A DNA stretch of 64,000 bases from Chitinophaga lutea (GCF_003813775.1 NZ_RPDH01000002.1:1116001-1180000), one strand, 5' to 3'; shown: positions 36,274 through 45,230, counted from the first letter of the stretch. The notes: generated by a model from the letters alone, not told the origin. Made by a program: numbers and translations.

Positions 36274-37800
36274 TCAGTATTTGGCGGCCTGCCCGTTTTT
36301 CGGGATGGCTTTCAGGATGAACTGGCGCAGGTGCTCGTTGCTGGTGGCCAGGTCGTCTTTGCGGAGGTACATCATGTGCCCGCTGCGGTATCCTTCCCAG
36401 GAGAGGCGGTCTTTCATGCGCCCGCTCGGGTCGAGCTGCCACATGCTGTATTTGGCGTTGAAATAATCACAGGCGCCGTCGTAGTACCCGCTCTGGATGA
36501 ACACATGCAGGAACGGGTTCTGCGCCATGGCCTGGCGGAGATTCTCGCCGGTGCGGTTGCCGTTGTTGTCCCAGGGGAACACAGGGCCGAACATGTAATA
36601 TTTCAGGTCGGTTTTATACTTCAGCTCTTCTCGCAGGTACATGTTGATGGCCGGGGTGAAAGAGTGCAGCCAGGAAGTCAGTTCCGCGTTGAAATCCACC
36701 CGGTCGCCCGCATCGCGGCGGTCGAGGCCGAGATAGCGGGAATCGAGGCGGCCCACGGTGTAACCGCGCTCACGCAGCAGTTCCTTCCAGAAAAAGTTCA
36801 GCGGCACGTCGAGATTGTTCTGCAATACCGCTTTTTCAGACAGCCCGGAGAAGCGGCCCACTTTGGCGGCAATTTCCTTTTTACGCGCCTCGGATAAAAA
36901 ACCGCCTTCCGCCAATGCCGGCATGTATTCCCTGATGGTGAAAGTCTCTACCTCCTGGAGCATCTGCGGCAGGTCTTTCTGCTGCAGGTCGGCCGCCAGC
37001 GCCTTGTGGTACCAGGCGGTGGCCGCGTAATACGGCAGGCGCAGCGCGGCCTCGGCAGGGCCGGACCGTTCGATGCCCAGTTCCGTCGGCGACACCAGCA
37101 CCACGCCGTTCACATAAATCCATTGCGCGTTTTGCAATTCCAGCGCCAGGCCGGACACGCGGGTGGTGCCATAGCTTTCGCCCACGAGGTATTTGGGCGA
37201 CGCCCAGCGGTTATAGCGGGTAATGAAGGTATTGATCCATTCGGCGAGGTATTTCACATCCTGGTTCACGCCGAAGAATTTGCTGCCCGGCACGTCTTTG
37301 TTCGCCGTGCGGGAGAAGCCGGTATTCACCGGGTCTACATACACGATGTCCGCCACGTCGAGGACGGAATGCGGGTTGTCTTTCAGGCCATAAGGCTGTA
37401 CCGGGTAACCTTCATCGTCGATCTTCAGCACACGCGGCCCGGTGTATCCTATCTGCATCCACACGGAAGCCGTTCCGGGCCCGCCGTTGAACGAAAACAC
37501 CAGCGGCCGTGCGCCCTGGTTGCTAACGCCGGTTCTTTCGAAATAGGTATAAAACACGCCGGCAATTGCCTTGCCTTCTTCGTCCCATACCGGCAGCGAG
37601 CCCGCCGTTACCTTGTAGGGAACACGCTGCCCTTTGATGGTCACTTCATGGCTGGTCACCACACTGGCGTCGATTTTGAGGGTGCGGCCCGCGCTTGCGG
37701 CGTTATAGAATTTACCGTCTGCGGAATCTTTAACAGGGCCTTTCTGTGCGAATAGTTGGCTGCAGCCCAGCAGGAGGGCCGCTGTAAGAATGTGTTTCAT
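36274..37800 (-). CDS. Serine carboxypeptidase (S10 family), exported
   Basis: A 508-residue alpha/beta-hydrolase peptidase from the ATG at 37800 (MKHILTAALLLGCSQLFAQK signal peptide). The family oxyanion segment appears as VFSFNGGPGTASVWMQ (usually NGGPGCSS). The nucleophile Ser is in YLVGESYGTTRVSG (about Ser209), the Asp in SGYYDGACDYFN, and the His in GYRSGHMMYLRK. All three catalytic residues are therefore present in order. S10 enzymes remove C-terminal residues at acid pH; bacterial members are periplasmic or secreted. It is followed by its own terminator. The GNAT gene upstream is 71 bases away on the same strand. Confidence 0.92.
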   Translation of the reverse strand: MKHILTAALLLGCSQLFAQKGPVKDSADGKFYNAASAGRTLKIDASVVTSHEVTIKGQRVPYKVTAGSLPVWDEEGKAIAGVFYTYFERTGVSNQGARPLVFSFNGGPGTASVWMQIGYTGPRVLKIDDEGYPVQPYGLKDNPHSVLDVADIVYVDPVNTGFSRTANKDVPGSKFFGVNQDVKYLAEWINTFITRYNRWASPKYLVGESYGTTRVSGLALELQNAQWIYVNGVVLVSPTELGIERSGPAEAALRLPYYAATAWYHKALAADLQQKDLPQMLQEVETFTIREYMPALAEGGFLSEARKKEIAAKVGRFSGLSEKAVLQNNLDVPLNFFWKELLRERGYTVGRLDSRYLGLDRRDAGDRVDFNAELTSWLHSFTPAINMYLREELKYKTDLKYYMFGPVFPWDNNGNRTGENLRQAMAQNPFLHVFIQSGYYDGACDYFNAKYSMWQLDPSGRMKDRLSWEGYRSGHMMYLRKDDLATSNEHLRQFILKAIPKNGQAAKY

Positions 37801-37871
37801 AAAATAAACATAACGTATAATCTGAATATACGGGAAAATTTGTGATGGCAGGAGCAAAATCTACACGACCG

Positions 37872-38435
37872 TTATTGACGCCGCAGGAAATACAGCGTAT
37901 ACCCCAGATCAAGCTCGTCATAGATCTCGAACCCGAACCGCTGGTACCAGGGAAGATTCTTCGGCATGGAGGTTTCGAGATATACCGGTAAATCCGCACT
38001 GTGCCGCAGCACCTCCTGCAGCATGCGGCTTCCATGCCCCGCGTGCTGGTGCTGCGGATCCACGCCGATGAACCAGAGGTAAGCCATTTTTTCCTTCGGC
38101 CGGATGGCGGCCACTTTGGCTTTCCTTGCCTTCACCTTCTTTACGCCACCCACACCAATGGCCCGGAACATCAGCCGGAGATCGAGCAGGAATGTTCTGA
38201 AGGAAGCACGTTGCCGGTCCGGGTACAGCACCAGCGCACAGGCTTTACGGTCGTCGGAGAGCCACACTTCACCGAATATCTCGCACATGGCCACGGAATA
38301 TTCCATCAGGGCGCGGATACGCTGCTCCCTTTTATCGTCCTGGCGCACGATGTAATTAACGCTGCCATTGCCGTCGAAGGAACGGGTGAGCATGGAAATG
38401 ATGAGGGGTTTATCGGCGGGTAAGGGTTTGATCAT
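37872..38435 (-). CDS. GNAT-family N-acetyltransferase
   Basis: A 187-residue acyl-CoA-dependent transferase. The acetyl-CoA binding loop is in AYLWFIGVDPQHQHAGHGSR (the Q-x-x-G-x-G/A pattern as QHAGHGS), followed by MLQEVLRHSADLPVYLETSM, PWYQRFGFEIYDE and a closing beta strand, typical of GNAT. The protein has no signal peptide. Relatives with the WLSDDRKACALVL region are annotated only as general acetyltransferases; the substrate is unknown. It is on the same strand as the S10 gene but 71 bases away. Confidence 0.85.
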   Translation of the reverse strand: MIKPLPADKPLIISMLTRSFDGNGSVNYIVRQDDKREQRIRALMEYSVAMCEIFGEVWLSDDRKACALVLYPDRQRASFRTFLLDLRLMFRAIGVGGVKKVKARKAKVAAIRPKEKMAYLWFIGVDPQHQHAGHGSRMLQEVLRHSADLPVYLETSMPKNLPWYQRFGFEIYDELDLGYTLYFLRRQ

Positions 38436-38508
38436 GTAGATAAAGATAAGGGATTCGCGATTTTCGTAAATTTATTGAATACTGGAATCTCTAACCGATT
38501 TTCAACAA

Positions 38509-38769
38509 ATGGATGTTACTCAAATTGAAAACAGCGGAAATTTTGCCATACGGAAACTTCGAGCGGATAAATTGAAGAATGGACTACCGTTTATGATCAA
38601 TTCCAAAGACCTCCCAACGAATGAGGCGTATCTGGAATATCCCTGCGGAAGGATTGCATTGATTACAATTACGAAGGAATCGCGTGACTTTATTGTCCTT
38701 CGCAACTTAACGCCCCACGAAAACAGCATCATCAGAGCGAAATTTAATCTTTTCAACCTGGAGAGCTAA
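38509..38769 (+). CDS. Small protein of unknown function in an AT-rich island
   Basis: An 86-residue soluble protein (MDVTQIENSGNFAIRKLRAD start) with predicted mixed alpha/beta structure, including YLEYPCGRIALITITKESRD and a C-terminal helix. I do not recognise the family. The gene is clearly AT-richer than the GC-rich core and is preceded by a TAAATTTA promoter-like box 40 bases upstream. It is followed after 163 bases by a DUF3800 gene on the same strand. It could be an unrelated neighbour or a partner or antitoxin-like protein of that gene; nothing in the sequence decides this. Confidence 0.6.
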   Translation: MDVTQIENSGNFAIRKLRADKLKNGLPFMINSKDLPTNEAYLEYPCGRIALITITKESRDFIVLRNLTPHENSIIRAKFNLFNLES

Positions 38770-38850
38770 TGCCTGGGCCATAGATTATCGCCGGCTCAAA
38801 CCAAGCTAAAAGGTCGTTGATTGCCCCATTAACCGTTCTCTAGCTGCAAA

Positions 38851-38921
38851 GGTTAAGAAATCGGATTTGCATTTCTTTTTTGAAAACCGCAATTGTAGTA
38901 GATTGAAGATTTCGGTTAACC
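38851..38921. repeat. Inverted repeat ahead of the DUF3800 gene
   Basis: GGTTAAGAAATC at 38851-38862 and GATTTCGGTTAACC at 38908-38921 can pair over 12 bp with a two-base bulge and a 45-base loop. The right arm ends 11 bases before the DUF3800 ATG, so the structure could affect its translation or bind a regulator. Purely structural observation. Confidence 0.4.
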
Positions 38922-38932
38922 CAAACGACTGC

Positions 38933-39772
38933 ATGGCGTACTTTCTTTTTATCGATGAGAGCGGACAGGATCACAAAAATTCTCCATACGAAGTGCTGGC
39001 CGGCATTGCTATTCAGGATACATTGCTCTGGCAGTTGATAAAAGATGTTCATGACATCGAACTAAATTGTTTCGGCAGAAGATACCGGCATGATGGAAGA
39101 GAAATCAAAGCCACCAAATTCCTGAATACAAAAACTTTTCGGTTGGCGGGCCAAATGGCCCCGATTAACATGCCCGAACGGACAGCACTGGCAAAGCTGG
39201 CTTTGGATAACGGCGAAAGCACCAACAAAAAGCAATTAACCGCCCTTGCACAGGCCAAGCTGTCATACGTCAAACAGATATTCCGCCTTTGCTATGGATA
39301 TCGATGCAGAATTTTTGCAGCCATCATTGCCAATCCTGACAAAGTGCTTGCAGATGCTTCCATGCTAAGGAAAGATTACGTTTATCTATTTGAGCGGTTT
39401 TATTATTTCCTGGAAGACGCTCCCGGAGCCTCACAGGGTATAGTGGTATTTGATGAACTGGATAAGTCCAGCAGTCATATTTTATTGAATCAAATGGAAA
39501 AATACTTCAAAAACACGATGAAGGGAAGAGCCAGAAGCAATCTGATTATCCCGGAACCGTTTTTTGTTCACAGCGACCTGACTACCAGTATACAAATCGT
39601 TGATTTTATTGCGTACCTGTTTTCATGGAATTTCAGGGTTCCTAAATTGACGAAACCAGGTAGAACGGAACTGAACAGCTATATTGAAATGTTAAAGCCG
39701 ATGCGATATAAAACCACCAGAGTTATAGGAGAAAACAACAACCACATCATATGGAGCGTGACACCCGTATAA
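38933..39772 (+). CDS. DUF3800 domain-containing protein
   Basis: About 279 residues from the ATG at 38933 (MAYFLFIDESGQDHKNSPYE). The FIDESG.D start and a later Asp in GIVVFDELDKSS and DLTTSIQIVDFIAY are the DUF3800 signature, a family with a predicted RNase H-like fold and acidic active site that is often found on mobile DNA. An in-frame ATG 66 bases earlier is less likely because it precedes the conserved start by non-conserved sequence and lies within the inverted repeat. The gene is AT-rich compared with both flanks, suggesting horizontal transfer. Activity is unproven; a nuclease-like or defence role is a family-level guess. Confidence 0.8.
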   Translation: MAYFLFIDESGQDHKNSPYEVLAGIAIQDTLLWQLIKDVHDIELNCFGRRYRHDGREIKATKFLNTKTFRLAGQMAPINMPERTALAKLALDNGESTNKKQLTALAQAKLSYVKQIFRLCYGYRCRIFAAIIANPDKVLADASMLRKDYVYLFERFYYFLEDAPGASQGIVVFDELDKSSSHILLNQMEKYFKNTMKGRARSNLIIPEPFFVHSDLTTSIQIVDFIAYLFSWNFRVPKLTKPGRTELNSYIEMLKPMRYKTTRVIGENNNHIIWSVTPV

Positions 39773-39875
39773 AAGAAAAAAGGCAATGCCAGTTTCCCAG
39801 CAAAGCCTCCGTTACAAAGGTAATAAAAAAATAAATATCACGCGCAAAAAAAAATGATCTTTCTTTCAAAACCAA

Positions 39876-39919
39876 GGTCCTTCTGCTGCGGCTGCGAACA
39901 GTTGCATACCAGAAGGACC
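39876..39919 (-). terminator. Inverted repeat past the GH31 gene, possible terminator
   Basis: GGTCCTTCTG (39876-39885) and CAGAAGGACC (39910-39919) are perfect complements with a 24-base loop. They lie 42 bases past the GH31 stop. On the minus strand TTGGTTTTG follows, so it could terminate transcription weakly. A 10-base direct repeat TTACAAAGGT (39812-39821 and 39921-39930) flanks the area. Confidence 0.45.
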
Positions 39920-39960
39920 ATTACAAAGGTCAGGGACATTTTCATCTCCCTAAAATAATC

Positions 39961-42111
39961 TTATTTCGTCATAAACACCCAGTTCACCTTTCGTTCATAC
40001 CCAAACGGCTTCCCCGTCGCGGGTGCGCTCATCTCTCCTGCCAGCCGGCCGTTTTTGTCTTTCGACACTTTCAGCGTCACCTGCGAATAGGCGCCTTTTT
40101 CGTAATTGAAAGTCGTGCCGTCGTCGTCGTACAGGGTGAAGCTGCCGGGTGCGGCGCCGTAGTGCCTTACTTCCAGCGGCAGCACCTCGCCTGCTTTCGG
40201 CGCCTGCCTGCGGGCGGGTATCATGGGGATGATCGCGCCGTCTTTAACGAACAGCGGGATTTTTTCGAGCTCGGCTTTGACGGTGATTGCCTGGTTTTCA
40301 CCGGCCAGCGCGCCGGTATAGAAATCGTACCATTTACCGGCGGGCAGGTACACCTTGCGGCTCTTTTCACCGGTGAACACGGGGGCTACGAGGATGTTGT
40401 CGCCCATCATATACTGGTCTTTTACTTCGGAGCGTGTTTTGGCTTCGTAAGGGTTATGCGTGGCATCCAGCTTCCCACCGCTTTCCTGCGCGGCATAAGC
40501 GAATCCGTCGATGAGGTTCATGGAACGGAAAGGCGGCTTGCCTTCGAAACGGTACTGGGCGAAGGTGGAATAAATGTAAGGCAGCAGGCGCATGCGCAGC
40601 ATGGCTACGTCCTGCACGGCTTTTTCCACTTCGGGGAACGACCAGGGTTTGGTGCCGTCGGCCCAGGCGTTGAGCATGGCCATCGGCGAAAAACAGACGC
40701 TCTGCATCCTTCTCACCCACTCTTCCGCGGTTTTGGAGGCGCGCACTTCCGGCGTCCACAGCACGCCGATGAAGCTGCTGTTCACGAGGGCGGTGATGAA
40801 GTCCTGGTGGGAATAATAATCGTTGTAAATCACGTACGGGAAATTGCTGGCGCCGGCGTTGGACGCACGCACCAGTCCGTAGGTACGCTGGTTCTGTTCA
40901 CGGTACCATTCGTCGGTCATCTTCTGCATCATCACCCCGTACACCTGCCGCAACTGTTCGGCGGCCGTGCCGGAAGGGAAAGTAGCCACATCGGGCCAGA
41001 GCCATTTGTCGTAGCCGTCGTTCTCGTCCATTTTATAACCACTCACGCCGAGGGATATATGATTTTTGATAAAATGCTCCTTCCAGATCTGCCGCGCTTC
41101 GGGGAAGGTGAAATCGGTCACCAGCCCGTTCCACACGGTATGCGTGCCGGCAAAGGGTTTCACTTTGGCATACAGGCTGCTTTTGGGCGACACATAGGGG
41201 TTGATCCACAGGTTGGCCCGCACGCCTTTTTTAGCCAGGTCGTCGATGAAACCTTTCGGGTTGGGAAAACGTTGTGTATCCCACTCAAACGTGCAGGGAT
41301 AACTCATCGAATGCCAGCCTGGCTCCACGCCGATGAAGTCGAGGGGGAAGTTATGCGTTTCAAACTCGGTGGCTTCGCGCAGGATGTCCGACTGGGAGTA
41401 CAACGTGGGCACGCGCTGGGTAAAACCGAGGCCCCACTTGGGCGGCAGGTAACCGCCGCCGCTGAAAAGGTTATAACGTTGCACGGCGTTCATGGCCGTG
41501 GGGCCGCCGAACACGTACACCTCCACACCACCGGCAGGCACGAGGACTTCCACGCCGTCGGAATACGGCATGCTCTGCCAGTTTTTATTTTTATCGTTGC
41601 GGTCGATCAGCTCAGGCGGATTTTTGGTATCCACGCGCACCGCTGTGCCGGCATATACCGTAATGTAACGGGCGGCGTCGATCAGTACCCCGTAGCCGCG
41701 CGACGACACATAAAAAGGCACTGGCGCATGCGTGCGGCCGTTGTCGGCACTGCCGTAGTGGTCCATATGCAGCTGGCTTACGCGGCCGCGCTGGTTCACA
41801 GTCTTAAAATTGAGGCCGAGGCCGAAAAGCTGCTCTTCTTTTTCCAAGGGAAACTTGAGGTACACCTTGCCGTCCGCGATGCGCATGGTGATGTCGGCCT
41901 GCGGCAAGGGAAATCTGGCGGCGGGTAGTTTTTGCAGGGAAGCTTTGTCGGGCGTAGCGCCGGCGGCTTTGAGCAGGCTGATTTTCTCAGGCGTGCCGGC
42001 CGAGGCCTTCCATATGCCGGGTTGTACTTCCTGCCACTGTAAAGGAACTTGTTGTGCCATGGCGGCTGCGGTCATGAGCAGGCAAAGGCATGTAATACGG
42101 ATTGTTTTCAT
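39961..42111 (-). CDS. Family 31 glycoside hydrolase (alpha-glucosidase/xylosidase type), exported
   Basis: A 716-residue enzyme from the ATG at 42111 (MKTIRITCLCLLMTAAAMAQ signal peptide). An N-terminal beta domain (about 30-225) precedes the (beta/alpha)8 barrel. The nucleophile Asp is in GVSGYKMDENDGYDKWLWPD (about Asp362), matching the GH31 W/K-x-D-x-N/E motif. The PLDFIGVEPGWH strand and RASNAGASNFPYVIYNDYYS follow the family pattern. A C-terminal DUF5110-like beta domain contains LPAGKWYDFYTGALAGENQ and LYDDDGTTFNYEKG. GH31 enzymes cleave alpha-glucosidic or alpha-xylosidic bonds; specificity is not resolved. It is a single-gene unit, about 100 bases upstream of which another minus-strand gene ends. 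Confidence 0.93.
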   Translation of the reverse strand: MKTIRITCLCLLMTAAAMAQQVPLQWQEVQPGIWKASAGTPEKISLLKAAGATPDKASLQKLPAARFPLPQADITMRIADGKVYLKFPLEKEEQLFGLGLNFKTVNQRGRVSQLHMDHYGSADNGRTHAPVPFYVSSRGYGVLIDAARYITVYAGTAVRVDTKNPPELIDRNDKNKNWQSMPYSDGVEVLVPAGGVEVYVFGGPTAMNAVQRYNLFSGGGYLPPKWGLGFTQRVPTLYSQSDILREATEFETHNFPLDFIGVEPGWHSMSYPCTFEWDTQRFPNPKGFIDDLAKKGVRANLWINPYVSPKSSLYAKVKPFAGTHTVWNGLVTDFTFPEARQIWKEHFIKNHISLGVSGYKMDENDGYDKWLWPDVATFPSGTAAEQLRQVYGVMMQKMTDEWYREQNQRTYGLVRASNAGASNFPYVIYNDYYSHQDFITALVNSSFIGVLWTPEVRASKTAEEWVRRMQSVCFSPMAMLNAWADGTKPWSFPEVEKAVQDVAMLRMRLLPYIYSTFAQYRFEGKPPFRSMNLIDGFAYAAQESGGKLDATHNPYEAKTRSEVKDQYMMGDNILVAPVFTGEKSRKVYLPAGKWYDFYTGALAGENQAITVKAELEKIPLFVKDGAIIPMIPARRQAPKAGEVLPLEVRHYGAAPGSFTLYDDDGTTFNYEKGAYSQVTLKVSKDKNGRLAGEMSAPATGKPFGYERKVNWVFMTK

Positions 42112-42211
42112 AATTCGATGGAACTTCTGCAATCAAGTTAGCAAGAAATTCCACGAATTCTCCTTTTGATCAATATACTGGCAGGAAACGGTAAAATAGT
42201 GGGGATTACGG

Positions 42212-43045
42212 CTATACAATCACGTTGCGGTTCACCGGCTCCGTTACCGCCGGGTTCACCTGGTAACAAAGCACCTCGCCGTTGTTGAGCACTTCCACGA
42301 TGCGGTAGCCGAAATAAGGCGTGCCCCAGCTGCCGCCCAGGTGGCCGTCGAAGAAATAATGTTTGCCGTTCTTTTCCTTCATGCCGTCTTCCGCATGGTC
42401 GTGGCCATGGAACACGGCCCGCAGGTTCTTCTGCGCGGAAAACAGTTCCACCAGCTCGGGACAGTCGATACCGTGCTCGGTCCATTTTACCGGTGTGATA
42501 TGCATGATGACGAAGAGGTGTTTTTTGTTGCGGTATTTATGGAGCTGGCTACGGGTCCAGTCAACATCGGGGCAGATGTATTTCCCTGTTTCGTCCGCGG
42601 TGTTGAGTATCAGAAAGGCTGCATCGCCTTTGGTAAATGCATGGTGCCAGCGGGTGCCCCAGGTCTTCTCCCAGCCGTCTTCATTGATTTTGTCGTGGTT
42701 GCCGTGCGACACGAAATACGGCATCTCCAGGCGGTCCCAGGTGGTTTTGGCTTCCGGGAGGAAGGCCGGGTTGTCGTGGATAATATCCCCGTTGATGAAC
42801 GAATAATCAAGCCCCCTGCCCGCTTTCTCTTTATTGAGGAAGCCGGTCATACGCTGATGGTTATCGGCCCAGGTGGTATCCTTTTGCCCGAAGTGCCCGT
42901 CTGACGCAAGCGCGAAACGCAGCACCACCTTGCCCGCTGCGGGCAGCCGGAAACCGGGGGCGGCGAAAGACTGTAAAGTATTACCGGCGCCGATGAGTAC
43001 GATGCCTTTGAGGGTATTGACGAGGAATTTACGGCGTGTGAGCAT
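42212..43045 (-). CDS. Calcineurin-like metallophosphoesterase with twin-arginine-type signal
   Basis: A 277-residue enzyme from the ATG at 43045 (MLTRRKFLVNTLKGIVLIGA), whose RRKFL start looks like a Tat signal. All five metallophosphoesterase motifs are present in order: ASDGHFG (D-x-H), FINGDIIHDNP (GD..), FVSHGNHDKINE (GNHD), VIMHITPVKW (His) and AVFHGHDHAEDG (GH.H). A two-metal active site is therefore expected. The protein should be folded with metal in the cytoplasm and exported, consistent with Tat. Substrate is unknown; phosphoesters or nucleotides are typical. It lies between the GH31 gene and a three-gene operon, all on the minus strand. Confidence 0.9.
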   Translation of the reverse strand: MLTRRKFLVNTLKGIVLIGAGNTLQSFAAPGFRLPAAGKVVLRFALASDGHFGQKDTTWADNHQRMTGFLNKEKAGRGLDYSFINGDIIHDNPAFLPEAKTTWDRLEMPYFVSHGNHDKINEDGWEKTWGTRWHHAFTKGDAAFLILNTADETGKYICPDVDWTRSQLHKYRNKKHLFVIMHITPVKWTEHGIDCPELVELFSAQKNLRAVFHGHDHAEDGMKEKNGKHYFFDGHLGGSWGTPYFGYRIVEVLNNGEVLCYQVNPAVTEPVNRNVIV

Positions 43046-43106
43046 GGGATGAAGATAAATAATTTCCCGCATCGCCAAAAGCGGCCGGTATGATTTAATC
43101 CTGCGT

Positions 43107-43586
43107 TTACACGAAAGTCAGGTTATCCAGCTGCCGGCGGTAATCGTACTGGAGGTCTTCATGCAGCGTTTCGAGCGCTTTCTCGATTTTACGGAGCTGC
43201 TGGGTATACAGGTTGACGAGCTGCACGCTTTTTTCCATTTTGATGCCCGACCGCCTCATTTTCCCGCAGAAGAACAGCAGCAGTTCCACCTCGGCCTGTT
43301 TGGAGCCCGTAAAGCGGATATGTTTATTGGTGATGCGCAGGATTTTACGCAGCGTTTTTTTGGCGAAGTAGAGGTTGCCGGTGCCCAGGCCGTCGAACTC
43401 CAGGGCGATGAATTCCTTTACCGAGGCCATATACCCGTCGAGGCTGTGGCTTTCGAACAGCAGGTAGGTCAGCAGTTCCTTGCTTTCTTTTTTGAATTTG
43501 GCGAGGCGCAGGCACAGTTCCACCAGTTCGCCCGGCGGCAGGGTGCTCAGTTCCTGTTTTATTTCGTGGATGGACGCTACTTTCAT
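43107..43586 (-). CDS. Helical protein of unknown function
   Basis: A 159-residue, almost entirely alpha-helical soluble protein (MKVASIHEIKQELSTLPPGE start; LRITNKHIRFTGSKQAEVEL in the middle; HEDLQYDYRRQLDNLTFV at the end). I do not recognise a named domain. It is the last gene of a compact operon: CvfB-like S1 protein, START-like protein, then this one, with 3-base gaps. Its conserved-looking helical repeats suggest a binding or scaffold role, which is inference. Confidence 0.75.
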   Translation of the reverse strand: MKVASIHEIKQELSTLPPGELVELCLRLAKFKKESKELLTYLLFESHSLDGYMASVKEFIALEFDGLGTGNLYFAKKTLRKILRITNKHIRFTGSKQAEVELLLFFCGKMRRSGIKMEKSVQLVNLYTQQLRKIEKALETLHEDLQYDYRRQLDNLTFV

Positions 43587-43589
43587 CTG

Positions 43590-43970
43590 TTATTCCTGGT
43601 AAAAATCGATCAGCGCGCCGAAGTAGGCTTCGTTCCAGCCTTCCACGATGTCGTGGTACGCTTCGTCGGGGATGTTGGTATGTTTCAGTTCGGCCGAGGT
43701 GTCTTTTTTGTGGGGATGCAAAATGATGGTGACGATGGAAGGCGCTTCCTGTTCACCGAAATACCATTCCTGCACGATCTTTTTATCTTCCGTGAACTCC
43801 AGGTTCAGGCCGGCGATGCTGCCGTCCCAGAGTGAAAATTCGGAACCGGGCTCGGTACTCATCTCCGCTTTTTCGCCCGTCCATAACTGGATGGTGGCCG
43901 GGTTGGTGAGCGCGCGGTACACGTCTTCCGGCAGCGCGGGTATCTCGAAATGTTTTTTGTAGTCTTTCAT
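43590..43970 (-). CDS. START-like (SRPBCC/AHSA1-type) domain protein
   Basis: A 126-residue protein with the helix-grip pattern of AHSA1-type START-like domains: KKHFEIPALPEDVYRALTNP, IQLWTGEKAEM, EFSLWDGSIAGLNLEFTEDK, VQEWYFGE, SIVTIILHPH, and a C-terminal helix YHDIVEGWNEAYFGALIDFY. Such proteins bind small hydrophobic ligands or act as co-chaperones. It is encoded 3 bases from both neighbours in a three-gene operon. Ligand unknown. Confidence 0.85.
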   Translation of the reverse strand: MKDYKKHFEIPALPEDVYRALTNPATIQLWTGEKAEMSTEPGSEFSLWDGSIAGLNLEFTEDKKIVQEWYFGEQEAPSIVTIILHPHKKDTSAELKHTNIPDEAYHDIVEGWNEAYFGALIDFYQE

Positions 43971-43973
43971 GCT

Positions 43974-44807
43974 TTATTGTTCCAGTAACTGGATGCCGGT
44001 TTGGGTAAAAGTGATTTTCTGTTGTTTGTACAAAGCGCCCGTGGTCATTTTGAACGTCTTTTTGCTCATGCCGAAAAAGGCGTAAATCTCTTCGGGATCG
44101 GATTTGTCGTGGTACGGCAGGTACCCGTCGTTTTCGCGGAGCAGGCGCAGCACTTTTTCGCTTTCGTCTTCCACCTTGCTGTAACCGGAGCGGCCGGGCA
44201 CCACGTCTATTTTATTGTCGTCCTTGATGGCTTTGATAAAACCCTGGAAGCGGTCGCCGATGTCCATGGGCCGGAACTGGTCCGCAAAATGGAGCACGCC
44301 GGTATGGCGGTTATTGATGATGGTGACGAAGCCGATATCGGTGCGGCGGTACACCACCAGGTCCACCACATCTTTTTCCTGGACCGTCAGCTCTTCGTTG
44401 CTCAGGTACTGGTCGATTTTTTCGGTGGCGGCGATGCGGCCGGTGAGTTTGTCGATATAGATTTTCACGAGGTACTCCTGTCCCTTGCGCATTTTCAGGA
44501 GTTGCTGCGACTTGGGGACGAAGAGGTCTTTCATCAGCCCCCAGTCGAGGAAAGCGCCCTGTTCCGTAGCGTCAACGGCTTTGAGGCTCACGATGTCGCC
44601 CACCACGCCGAAGGGTTTGTCCGTCGTGGCGATCAGGCGGTTTTCGGAATCGTGGTAGAGGAACACTTCCAGTTCGTCGCCGGGTTTGGTCCCTTTCGGC
44701 ACATATCTTTTAGGCAGCAGTATTTCCTGGTCCCCTCCGTCGAGGTACACCCCGAAATCCGCTTCTTTTTTCACTTTCAACGTATTGTATGCGCCGATAT
44801 TGATCAT
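43974..44807 (-). CDS. CvfB-like S1-domain RNA-binding protein
   Basis: A 277-residue protein from the ATG at 44807 (MINIGAYNTLKVKKEADFGV); an upstream in-frame start adds 49 unsupported residues. Successive S1-like beta domains are visible: YNTLKVKKEADFGVYLDGGD, LKAVDATEQGAFLDWGLMKD with LFVPKSQQ, and DIGFVTIINNRHTGVLHFAD. A C-terminal winged helix follows (ISWHTH-like region DPEEIYAFFGMSKKTFKMTT). This is the layout of CvfB (YitL) proteins, which bind RNA. It heads a three-gene operon. The gene is divergent from the cold-shock gene, another RNA-binding protein. Confidence 0.88.
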   Translation of the reverse strand: MINIGAYNTLKVKKEADFGVYLDGGDQEILLPKRYVPKGTKPGDELEVFLYHDSENRLIATTDKPFGVVGDIVSLKAVDATEQGAFLDWGLMKDLFVPKSQQLLKMRKGQEYLVKIYIDKLTGRIAATEKIDQYLSNEELTVQEKDVVDLVVYRRTDIGFVTIINNRHTGVLHFADQFRPMDIGDRFQGFIKAIKDDNKIDVVPGRSGYSKVEDESEKVLRLLRENDGYLPYHDKSDPEEIYAFFGMSKKTFKMTTGALYKQQKITFTQTGIQLLEQ

Positions 44808-44964
44808 AATTTTTCCTGTATGAAGCGCAAAGGTACAATAAAATAATTCTGGCAAAACGGTACGGAATTGTACATATGCTACAAATAAAGTATTCATAAA
44901 CCGCTCAGGGATATGTTCAGAATAGTTGATACACACATTATTAGGCGTAACCAATTATAAACAC

Positions 44965-44972
44965 TACCTTCG
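44965..44972 (+). promoter_or_regulatory. -7 promoter box (TACCTTCG) of the cold-shock gene
   Basis: TACCTTCG resembles TAnnTTTG and is the same form as the TATCTTCG box of the GAF gene. The ATG lies 31 bases downstream after an AT-rich leader (TATATTTTTTATAATTTTTT region), so this gene would have a short leader. Confidence 0.45.
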
Positions 44973-45003
44973 GGCCCTTATATTTTTTATAATTTTTTAC
45001 ACA

Positions 45004-45207
45004 ATGGAACAAAAATTCACTGGAACTGTAAAGTTCTTTAATGAAACCAAAGGTTTCGGCTTCATCAAACATGATGAATCAGCTAAAGAAACTTTTGTAC
45101 ACGCAAATGGCCTCATTCACGAGATCCAGCAGGATGACCGCGTAGAGTTTGAACTGCAGGAAGGAAGAAAAGGCATGAATGCTGTAAACGTTAGACGTAT
45201 TGATTAA
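45004..45207 (+). CDS. Cold-shock domain protein (CspA family)
   Basis: A 67-residue OB-fold nucleic-acid-binding protein from the ATG at 45004. RNP1 is in ETKGFGFIKHDESAKETFVH and RNP2-like FVHANGL follows. The start FTGTVKFFNETKGFGFI is a textbook Csp. Such proteins act as RNA chaperones during cold shock or rapid growth. A longer frame from 44926 lacks conservation and overlaps the promoter. It is a single-gene unit closed by two tandem terminators. Confidence 0.96.
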   Translation: MEQKFTGTVKFFNETKGFGFIKHDESAKETFVHANGLIHEIQQDDRVEFELQEGRKGMNAVNVRRID

Positions 45208-45230
45208 GCTTGCTTAAAATATGTTTTACC

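Noticed and set aside
40162..41928. A 588-codon open frame antisense to the GH31 gene
   Set aside because: Long antisense frames occur throughout the window because of GC-rich third positions. The translation shows no domain, and the opposite strand has a complete GH31 with catalytic motif.
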